Assembly (NCBI GenBank): GCA_030267565.1 | Contig: BRXU01000040.1 | Location: 62,001-126,000, forward strand | Origin: Pleodorina starrii | Lineage: Eukaryota > Chlorophyta > Chlorophyceae > Chlamydomonadales > Volvocaceae | Direction of reading: 5' to 3' | DNA: 64,000 nt | Shown here: piece by piece, positions 55,120-64,000 of the stretch | Layout: every line of letters starts with the position of its first letter | How positions within the stretch are numbered: position 1 is the stretch's first letter | Notes under the pieces: generated by a model | Database searches by the model: none | What the model was told of the DNA's origin: nothing | What the model saw: only the letters and a program-made list of their open reading frames with translations | Position numbers and translations under genes: made by a program

Positions 55120-58116
55120 GGGGGTTGGGGACAGCAGGAGCGCCTCCGTCCCATCACCAGGAGCAGCAGCTGCTGCTGCAGCAGCTGCCGGTGGCCGACT
55201 TAGCAGCAGTGCAGCGCACCGCACGCCCAAGGGCCAGGTCCGGAGCTGACAGCGGCAGCCGCAGCGGCCGCCGGCATCACTGTCGGGGAGGGGGCTGCCA
55301 GGGCTGGCTGGCTGCATCGGCGCCGACGGCAGTACGGTAGACGCAGCTGCGGCTGCAGGAGGCGGGCCACGGAGGTCACGGAGCAGGAACCCGGTGGGGG
55401 CGCTGCGAGGGAGAGGGGGCTGCGCACATGTAGCATCGGGGGGGTGGAGGCCCGGGGGGGCTGCATTCCCGCGGGCGCGGGATTCGGCGGCTTGGGGCTT
55501 TTGGGGACCTGAGGAGCGCTCGATGAAGAGGCTCAGGGATCCGCGGTGCCAGGCCACCAGCGGTTGATGATTGCGGTGGTAGACTGGTAGTTAATGGTTG
55601 GTGATGGGTGGTTTGGTTTTGCAGGTCGAATCGTAAGCAGGAACGCCGAGCCAGGCGTGGAAAGGGACGCGCGGCAATCAGCGGCGGTCTGATTGAGGGG
55701 TCGTGTCGGCAAATATAGGAGGGCGGAGAGGAGGAGTGATAATGGCATGCGTTGGAGAGCCAGGGGTGCAGGGCGCTGCGCAGATGTGAGGACTCAGGAG
55801 GTTGGGGGAGGTGAATGGCCGGGGTTGGTGCTATGTGGCCATACGGCGGAAAGTACGGAAGTGATGACGGTGTGACCCGACTTCCCCGGGTCCTGCATGA
55901 TTGGTGCGATGGATGTCCGGCGAACCATGTGTACGGCCCGTACGGATCACGTACGTGCCGGTCGCGGTACGGTCCGTGAACCAGACCACCCGCCACTACG
56001 CAGCACCCGAACTGTCGTGATGCGGGCAGAGGAGCATCGAATGCGACAGACGTCCCGCTAGTGAACCTTTTTACCCACAAGAGGGGTTGGGGGTGGAGCC
56101 TCTATTAATCCGTGGATCCAAGGGGCGGTGCCTGCTTCCGTAAGGGCATGAAAATTGCCGCAAGACTGCATGTGCGAGCGCGCGGCCTCGAGCTTTGTTA
56201 TTCCCCCGAGGCGAAACTGCAATGCTGTACGGTATGCCGCCCGGAGGGCACCTTTCCCGGCGACCTGGCTTGGGCGGCGGTTTGTGCGGGGCTCGACGTA
56301 CGTTTTTGGACGCGATGGAAGCTGAACAGCTCGGTGTAGGCGGTGATAAGGATGTATCGTGCGTGGCGGGAGACGTGCAGCAACTCCCTATGGGTCCATT
56401 GTAAAACGGTTCAGTCGAACCCGGGCTGTGCTCCTTGCTGACCGGGTGGCACCGGGGCGACATGGGGCTGACTGTGACCCGTGGGTCGGAACCCAGCCAA
56501 AACGCTGGCCCTTGGGGCGCCCTGCACTGCTGCCCCGAATCCTCGACGACTCGTAACGGACAGGACCCGACGACTCGTCAGTCAAGAGACTGACCGGCGC
56601 CATTCGCGGCAGCGGGTGCGGCGGCATACGTCGCCCGCCTCCCTGGTCCGGGCGGTCAGCCAGGGGCGGGGGGGGGGGGGTGAGCTGTCCACGAGAAGGG
56701 GGCGGTCGATGTCCTGCGAACGGCGCCACACACAAGGCCGAGCCGTCAGGACAGACATACCTACCGTCCAGTGCCCACTCGTGCCGCATATGAGCCGCCG
56801 CAAGCGCCACATCTTCTTAAAGCAATGAGTGACTCATTAATGAGTCGTTCTACAACGGAGCCCCAAAGGAAAGGAAGGATCACTCGTGCACACCGCACCC
56901 GACACTGCTGCGGCTGAAGCCCAAATCGCTGCGGGCTCACGGGCCCAAGCCACACCAGGGGGATCTGGCCCGGAACAGCCACACAGCGGGTTTAAAACCC
57001 CCCGGAGTGCGAGCACCCACTGCTCGACAGCTGTCAAGGGTAGGCAACTCCGTAACACGGTGGGACCGGCTGGCACCACACATCCACTTGGCTGCCGGCC
57101 TTGCATCGCTGCCAGCCTTGCATGCCGCCGGCAGCGGACCTTAAGCAAACGCACCGGTGACTGCACGACGGCTACCGCACACGCCCAGCCCCTCCTGCCC
57201 CTAGCGCCCGAGCGACGCCGTTCGTGCATCCAGCGGCAAGTAGGGGCACACCCATTAACCCCCGGATGTCCCTGCGCACAATTCCCGCCCCCGCCTCTTC
57301 CACCCCGGCCCCAGCCCCTCCCCGCCCACCCACCCGCATGCAGAGAATGAACAAAGCCGCGAAAGCAGTCGCGCCGTCCGACGCCCAGCTGCCGCCGCAA
57401 ACCATCCGAAAGCTCCGTCACAAGCAGCCGTCAAGCCGTCAAGGGCCGACCATCCCTGCCCCTCCGTCCGCGTCCCCTCCCCCTCACCCGCCTTTCGCCA
57501 TCAGCGTCGCCTTTCGCACACAACGCCCGCACAGCGCCGCCCCTCCCTGGTCTCGCAGGTCAACGTACGGGGTACGGCAGCCACAGCCCACATCCGACCC
57601 GCCGCCGCAAAAGGTGGCCTGTGGTCTCTCCACCGCCACAGGACCCCACTGCTCCCCGCGATCACCTGTCCTGCCTCCCCAGGGTCGTCTTGCTTTCGAC
57701 ACCTCACTCCGGTTTCGCTTTTCCGGCCGCCTGCCTTCCCGCCAAACCCACAGCGTACTATCACCCCTGCGCCATCACCCCAGCGCACCACCGCCGCATG
57801 TTCGCTTCCCCCCTTGCCTCCCCCGCCCCATCACCGCCACAGAAGGACACCAGGACGCCAAACCCTCAGTCCTCCCTTACCCCTCGTCCTGTGCCACCCT
57901 GCCGTTGCTGCTGCTGGCACTGGCGGCCACGAGGCGAATGTGGCACCTCGCCCCCGTGAGCTGTTTCCCCCTCCCCACGTGGAACCCACCAACCCACCAG
58001 GGCCCCCCCCCCCACGTCCTGCTGGCCAACAGACGCCGCAGCACAGCGCCACGACACAACACCGTCGCCACCGCCGCCGCCTCTACATGGCGGCGATGGG
58101 TTCTTGGGCTGGGCGC
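55120..58116. other. Intergenic region between convergent genes
   Basis: This 3 kb between the YchJ-like stop and the HOS1-like stop must hold both 3' untranslated regions. I see CAG/CTG-rich sequence just after 55119, a nested palindrome at 56825-56846, and C-rich stretches from 57240. No open frame has a recognisable domain, and no RNA gene is apparent. Confidence 0.5.
56825..56846. promoter_or_regulatory. Nested palindrome with bZIP-like TGACTCA sites
   Basis: AATGAGTGACTCATT overlaps the perfect 16-bp palindrome GACTCATTAATGAGTC, giving alternating TGACTCA/TGAGTC half-sites as bound by AP-1/GCN4-type bZIP proteins elsewhere. No gene start is known beside it, so a regulatory role is speculative. 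Confidence 0.3.
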
Positions 58117-58337
58117 CTAGGGCAGTGGGTTGGGCCGGGAGCGCTTGAAGGTGCGGGAGACGGCGCCGGCGGTGGAAACGGCCCCCGCCGGCGGCCGCTC
58201 CGCTGCCTCGGCGGCGACGGCGCCAGCACCCACGCTGAAGAGCAGGCCGCCGCCGCCGCCGCCGCCGCCACCGGCGGCAGCGCCGCCGCCGCCGCCGCCA
58301 GCTCCGAAGAGAGTGTTGCCCAGCGGCCCGGCGGCGG

Positions 58338-58372
<35 letters not shown>

Positions 58373-61300
58373 GCGGGCCGGAATCCCCACATGGAGGCGT
58401 CAAAACCCGGCGTCGCCGGCGGCGTACGGAAAGGTGCCGTACTGGGAAGCAGGAGCGGCATTGCTGCGAATGGAGCCTGCTGCGGCGGCGGCGGCGGCGC
58501 CGCCGGCCCGGGAAACAGCGGCTGGGAGAAAGGCTGTTCGTCGCCGAAGGCGGCGGCGGGGGGCGCCGCTGGCGCCGCCGGCGCGAAGGTCGTCGGTGGG
58601 AGCTGTACGACACGTGTGATGAGCGGTGGCGGCTCCGTACCGTGGAATGGCAGCAGGGCCGCTGGCTGATCGGGGGATGCCTGATTGACCAGGCCCGCTA
58701 GGATGGACACGGCACCCTGGAGCGGTGGAATGGGGGGGAGGGGCTCGTTTTCTCTGTTGCTTGGTTGGAGGTTCGGTGGTTGGGGATTGGCAGTTGGAAC
58801 GAAACATTGGAACATTGGCAGTTGAAGGGATCAGCACTGCCGTCACAACGAGTCATGCATGACCCGTCGAGTCGCCCTGGTCGACACGCTACGCGCCGCT
58901 CGTCCAACCTGCAACGCCCAACGTACAACGCCCAACCCACAACGCCCAACCCCCGTGCTAACCATCCATCCCTGTCTTGTAACGGTAATCTGTCTTGTAA
59001 CGATAATAAAGGATTCCGAAAGGGAGACACACAAGTCCAAGGGATCCCTCCTCCCCTGCCCAACTGCCCGTCAAACCCCTTCCCCAACCCTTCCACTGAC
59101 CTGACCCGGTGCAAGGTCCGGAAGCACCGGAGCCCCCGACGCCGACGCCGCCGCCGCAGCAGCGGAGGGCGGCAACGGCACGTCGGCGTTGCGCAGCGGC
59201 GTCGGTAGCGTAGCGTCGTACGCCGCGTCCAGCGCCGCCGCCACCAGGCCCGACAGCAGGGCCGGAGTAGCGGTGGCGGCGGCGCCGCCGGCGGCTGCCA
59301 GGGCATCCTGGCGGGCGCTCCACCTGTGACCGAATGCGTGTGTGGCATTTTGACATTTTGTTTTTTTGGTGAAGAGTGGGTGACGAGTATGGGTGGTGTG
59401 TGTGTGTGTGTGTGGAGGGGGGTAATGAGGATGGTACCCGGGTGGGGGTACCGGTAATCAAAACGAGACCGCAGCGAAGGGACCTGGTCGACCGAGAAGC
59501 GAGAAGCCAGGGGGTGTGGGGGTTCGGGCAACACCGTTGCTCATGTGAGCGTGCAACCAGGCAAGCCCACCGCAAGCCCCTTACCCCCCCTACCCCGCTG
59601 CGGTTTCATCTATAACCACATCCGCTCCCCTTCCCCTTCCCTGGGTGCTGCGGTGGAGAGAAGCTCGGGAGGTCGGGAGGCGATGCGAGGGAGAGATGGA
59701 GGGGGGGAGGGGGGGCTGCGGCGCCGGACCCGAAGGAGGCTGCCATAACCGGGCACTGAGCCAAGTCGAACCGAGTCGACCAAGCGCCGAGCCGACGTGG
59801 AGGGTTGGTGGGCGGAGGCAGCAGCACGCTCTCACCTCCTCCCACTCCGATTTTTTCTTTATATCCCCCTCCCCCTCATCCCTCCGCCCGCCAGCTGTAA
59901 CGCCCTCCGCCGTCTGTCCGCCGTCTGCCATGCCAAGCCAAGCGCCGGCGGCGTACAGCCCTCCCCCTCAGCAGCAAACTCAACGCCCAATCCTCCCCTC
60001 TGAACACTCCTTCCCCCCCCTGCCCCCGGCCAGTCCCGTCCCTGCCCCCTCCCGTTTCCTGTGCTACAGAGGGACGTGGGAGCGGGACCCGACCCTCCCC
60101 CTCCCTGGCCCCCGGCCTCACCTCCTCCATGCCGCCATGGCCTCACTGACCCGGCCCCGCTGCAGAAAAAACAGCGGCAGGAAGGTCCCCGCGGGCCGCC
60201 CCGCCTCAGCCTGCTCGGTCAGCCACTCCACCAGCACGAACTCCTCTGCGTAGGGGGATCGGCGATCGGGTGCGTGTGTGTGTGTGGGTGGGGTGGGGGG
60301 TTTGAAGAGTAAACTTGCAAAAATGTGTGTGTATTGGGGGGGTGGCGGGTGTATCCACGAATCAGGCCACGAGCAGGGTTGAGGGGGGCAGGCAGAGGGG
60401 CGAGGGGCGGTGGCGGGAGGCGGGGAGGGGGGTGGCGAGAGCGAGAAATGCGGCGGGGGTTACCCTGGCTGCAGCACCCAAACCTCTAGGAAGCCAGGTG
60501 ACAAAGCCCTAGAGAGCCTCAGTGAACCTCCCTAAGGCTGTATGTATCATGTGGCCTTGGTGGGCGGGGGTCCCCCGCCCCGCCCCCGCCCCGCCCCGGG
60601 TTAACCCCCGCCCCGCCCCGGGTCAACCAGCGACCCGAACCACACACACATGCATTCCTGCTCCCGCCTCCCTCTCCCCCCTACACATGGACTTTCCCCC
60701 TCCCCCCTCCCCGCTCTTCCTCCCACACACACACGCTACACCCACCAGCCCCACTCACCCGCGGCATTCAGCGGCAGCTCCGTCAACCGATTGAGCCACC
60801 CGCCCCCGCCCCCGCCATCCCCTGCCCCCGCCCCCGCCTCCGCCCTCGCCGCCGCGTCCGCCTCCGCCGCCCAGCCCGCCAGGTGCCTCAGCAGCGCCCG
60901 CGTGTGCTCCTGAAGCGCCTCCCGGCCCCCCGGCACCTCCCCATCTCCTGAAGCCGCCGACACCGAGGCCGCCGCCGCCAGGTCCGCTGTGTGTTGTCGC
61001 AGCATCATGAACGCCTCGCTCATCAGGCCGCACCTGCATGCGTAGGTGCGCATCAAATCAACCAACACGAGGGGAAGACGATAATGGTTCATGCACAATT
61101 GAATCAATCAATTTGATTAATCATCACCCCATTACCGCCGGAAAACAGACGACTTGGCGGTACAGGGGGCAGAGGGGTCGGCCCCAGGAGCAGCGCGTTC
61201 CTTGGCGGACGTACCTGCCCCCCCCAGCTGCAGACACCTCAGCCTGCCCAGCTCCAGCCCACCGCCTAGCCTTCCCGCCAGCCAGCCACCTTGCCCGCCC

Positions 61301-63841
61301 GCACGCACGCCGGCCATCCATCCAGCCTTACAGGGAGGAGCCGAGGCAGCTAGGCAGCCCGCCCCCCCTGCCCTTCCCCCTTCCGCTGCGAGTTTTTCTT
61401 TATATCCCCCTTCCTCATACAGGAACCGGAACCCAGCCAGCCGCCCTGCCCCTCACACACCTCAGCCGGATCTCCAAAAGAACCATCGCTTGTGGCAGGG
61501 AGCTGCAGCACCGACCCGAGCTGGTGGCGGTGGTGGTGGTTGAGGCGGCGGCGAGGGCGCCAGCGGGAGCGTCAGCCCCGCCCGCTGCCGCCACCGCCGT
61601 CCCTGGTCCCGGCCCTGGTCCCGCCCTGGCTCCCAGCTGCCCCCGATCCACCGCCAGGGCCACATCGGGGCGGCCCAGGGCCAGGAGGGCCTGCGGGGAG
61701 GGGGGGGAAGAGGGGGTTTCCACGGATAGGCCGGGGCCGGTGGGAGAGGGGGTGGGTATGGAATAACAACAGTCAGGAAGAACAGGCTGAGCAACACTCG
61801 AGGAGGGGCCGGGTTTCGGTGGGTTGGGTCCAGCGTTACTTGTCTCCAGGCTCCAGGGTTAGAGCTCCACCTGGCCTGCTTGCTGTGCCCCTCCCCCCTC
61901 CGCACCCGGCCTCGGCCCCCCTGCCCTGGTTCCTCCAGCCCCCAGCGTTCCTTCGTCCCGGGCCGTTTTCTTTTACCCCCCAGCCCTCCACCGTCAAAAG
62001 CTGCCCCCCTCCTGGTGGCCGGAACCAGTACCTACTTCGCATTGCACACATACAAACCCCTCCTGGGTGGATCACCCGCACCTCACCTCAATGAACGCAA
62101 AGGGCGTGGATGCGGTGACGTACGACGGCAGCAGCGCACAGGCCCGCGCCAGGTAGGGGTCCTCTGACCCATGGGTCACTACGGGGGGGGAAGGGGAGGG
62201 AGGGTAAGAAAGATACCGCAGTAACGTGGTGGGTGGCGGTGGCGGTTGGGGAGGGGGGCGGAAGGGGTACGTGCCGACCGACAGGCGTCGTCACAGCCGC
62301 AAGCGAAGGCAAGGGGAGCTCCGATGAGGAGATGACGGCGATGGTGAAAAGGCTGGGGGAATGGCCGGTTGCTGCAACCAACAAGGCTTCAATGCAATTC
62401 ACTCTCTAACCCCCTCTCACCCCCGTTGCTTCGCCATGGCGCTCCTCCCACCATCGCCGCCCACTCACTCACTCACCCATCTCACCCACTCCCTCGCCCA
62501 CCAGCGTCGCCCATTTCGCCCCTCCCTCGCCCACTCACCCACTCACTCACTCGGCCACCCACCCACTCACCCACCCACTCACCCCCCACACACCCTCGCC
62601 CACCCACCCACCCGGTGAGGCGCAGTCTAGCAGGTAGTAGCACTGCCACACGCCCACATCGCCGGGGGACAGCCGAAAGGTCCGCCGCAGGTCACCCAAC
62701 GCCGCCTCCAACCGCCCGCCGCCACTCCCGCCGTTGCCGGCGCCGGCGCCGGGCACCCCACCGCCACCGACTGCTGCTGCTGCTGCTGCACCGCCCGCGT
62801 CCAGCACTCCCGAATCCATCAGGTAGTACGACAGGAGGGCCAGTTTGGAGGTCCACGTGGCTGGATCCACGTGGGGTACGACAAGCAGCAGCGAGTAGAG
62901 CATGGCGGGTATGGAGGCGGCGGGGTAGGCGCCGGACAGGGTGAGGGACTGCGGCGGCGGCGGGGGGGGGGGAAGGAGGGAGGGCGGTTGGGATTTACTG
63001 GCGGGTAAAGAGCGATACAGGCCGGTTCGGCCGGTGGTGGTTGATGGGGTGCGGCAAGAGGCCCGATAGGTTAGCGGGTTGGGTTGACGAGCAAGGAGGG
63101 TTGACTGTTGAGGAGTGGGCTCAAGACGACATCGTAAACAGATGAACGGGGGTGCCATGCACGCGTCAACAACTACGCGTCCACACTCGGGAGAGAGAGG
63201 GCTGTTATCCACGTATAGGCCAGAGCCCATGGGGGTTGGGGGTTGGGGGTGTTCACGAACGACGAGCCGCAGCGAAGGCACCGATCGATGCGACCGGGCT
63301 GTCCCCTCTGCACTGCACGAGGTGGCAAGTGTCCTTGCGCCTACACCCCTGCCCCCTCCCAAACCCCCTACTGTTTACCCAAATGCTACCACCTGCACCG
63401 CGCAACGCTACTTCCCGTCGCTACTCTCCTTGATCGTATCCCCCAACCCAAAGTGTCCGGCTGGCAATCGCTTCGCTTCGCTTTGCCTCGCTTCGCATCT
63501 CTACGCTTTCCGCAGTCCCAACCCCCCTGCAGCCAAGCGACACCGCACGGACGCTCAACGGCCTTCCGGCCGAGCCCCAAACGGCAGGCCTGCCAGACGG
63601 ATAACGGCCGGCCGGACATCGGCCGAGCCCATACTGCAGCTACGGCACACGAAAGGACGGGCGGACGGACGGACGGACGGGCGGACGGACGGACCTGCAG
63701 CAGGCCGTCCAGGAACAGCGGCCGAGGTGCGGCTCGGGCCCTCCGCGCCACCACTGCGCGGACCCACTCGGGGCAAGAGGCGAAGCGGCCCGGGGGCGCC
63801 CCCGGCGCGGCCAGGCCCTGGCGACAGCACCAGTCCATCAC
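58117..63841 (-). CDS. HOS1/ELYS-like nuclear-pore-associated protein (C-terminal part)
   Basis: Eight exons in phase: 63841-63695, 62948-62612, 62178-62087, 61690-61461, 61033-60759, 60245-60122, 59323-59101 and 58716-58117, giving the last 675 residues. The gene continues past the window edge. The helical region matches the ELYS-like domain of plant HOS1 in order: WQCYYLLDCA, ARACALLPS, FIEALLALGRPDVAL, LLEIRLRCGLMSEAFMMLRQ, WLNRLTELPLN and FVLVEWLTEQ. HOS1 associates with the nuclear pore and in Arabidopsis acts as a RING E3 ligase; the RING part would lie upstream and is not visible. The last exon is Pro/Gly-rich with about 11 consecutive Gln, poly-Gly and a basic KRSRPNPLP end. Donor 1 (GTCCGTCC) arises from a GGAC microsatellite. 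Confidence 0.75.
58339..58371. repeat. CTG/CAG microsatellite encoding poly-Gln
   Basis: About eleven CTG units on this strand, read as consecutive Gln codons in the last exon of the minus-strand HOS1-like gene, next to GCC runs that encode poly-Gly and Ala. Confidence 0.9.
63657..63694. repeat. GGAC microsatellite at an exon-intron border
   Basis: About nine GGAC/GGGC units end exactly at the 5' splice site of the HOS1-like exon 63841-63695, so the intron begins with GTCC repeats. Confidence 0.85.
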
Positions 63842-64000
63842 CTGACGCGGGGCGGGGCGGAAGAGAGAGAGAAATCAAGATGCGACAGCCCGAATGGGAG
63901 AGGGGGTGAGAGGGGAGGGCCAGAGTAGGACAGAGCGGGCAAGGGAGGAGAGCGCAATCTGTTTCGGGGGGATACGAGGGGAGCAGCGGGTAAAAAAGTT

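Overview
The window looks like nuclear DNA of a volvocine green alga (Chlamydomonas/Volvox/Gonium group). It is GC-rich. Its genes are split by introns with GT(A/G)AG donors and C/T-rich AG acceptors. It encodes a pherophorin-type extracellular-matrix glycoprotein, Ala/Arg-rich low-complexity proteins with high GC at third positions, and a tyrosine-recombinase retrotransposon of the DIRS class best known from Volvox (Kangaroo) and Chlamydomonas (TOC). Species is not determined. All exon models were built by hand from open frames, splice sites and phase, without transcript data.

Layout. 1-2.3 kb: low-complexity, no supported gene. 2.3-4.85 kb (-): Ala-rich coiled-coil protein. 5.82-15.33 kb and 18.68-27.79 kb: two copies of a segmental duplication of about 9 kb. 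Each copy carries an unrecognised minus-strand gene with an internally duplicated motif, a 128/129-bp minisatellite (13 versus 10 units), a copy of a dispersed repeat of about 430 bp (repeat X), and an intact six-exon glutathione S-transferase gene (-) encoding 215 residues. Between the copies lie a tRNA-derived relic and a BTB-domain gene (-). 28.4-37.7 kb (+): a multi-exon secreted protein with a SHFR/CCRI-type N-terminal region, a long Pro/Ser rod and a C-terminal pherophorin domain; one intron holds a LINE relic. 37.7-42.1 kb: intergenic, with quasi-palindromes and a fourth copy of repeat X. 42.08-51.71 kb: a DIRS/Kangaroo-like element with split direct repeats (A1 ... B1-A2 ... B2), a plus-strand RT/RNase H remnant, an intact minus-strand tyrosine recombinase, and a large 66/67-bp minisatellite with higher-order structure. 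52.0-55.1 kb (+): a six-exon YchJ-like SEC-C protein of 222 residues with a GC-AG intron. 58.1 to beyond 64 kb (-): the C-terminal 675 residues of a HOS1/ELYS-like nuclear-pore-associated protein in eight exons.

The genes do not form one pathway. The main story is genome dynamics: a segmental duplication that kept two nearly identical GST genes, diverging minisatellite arrays, a dispersed repeat at the duplication joint, and a decaying DIRS element that hosts an expanded satellite.
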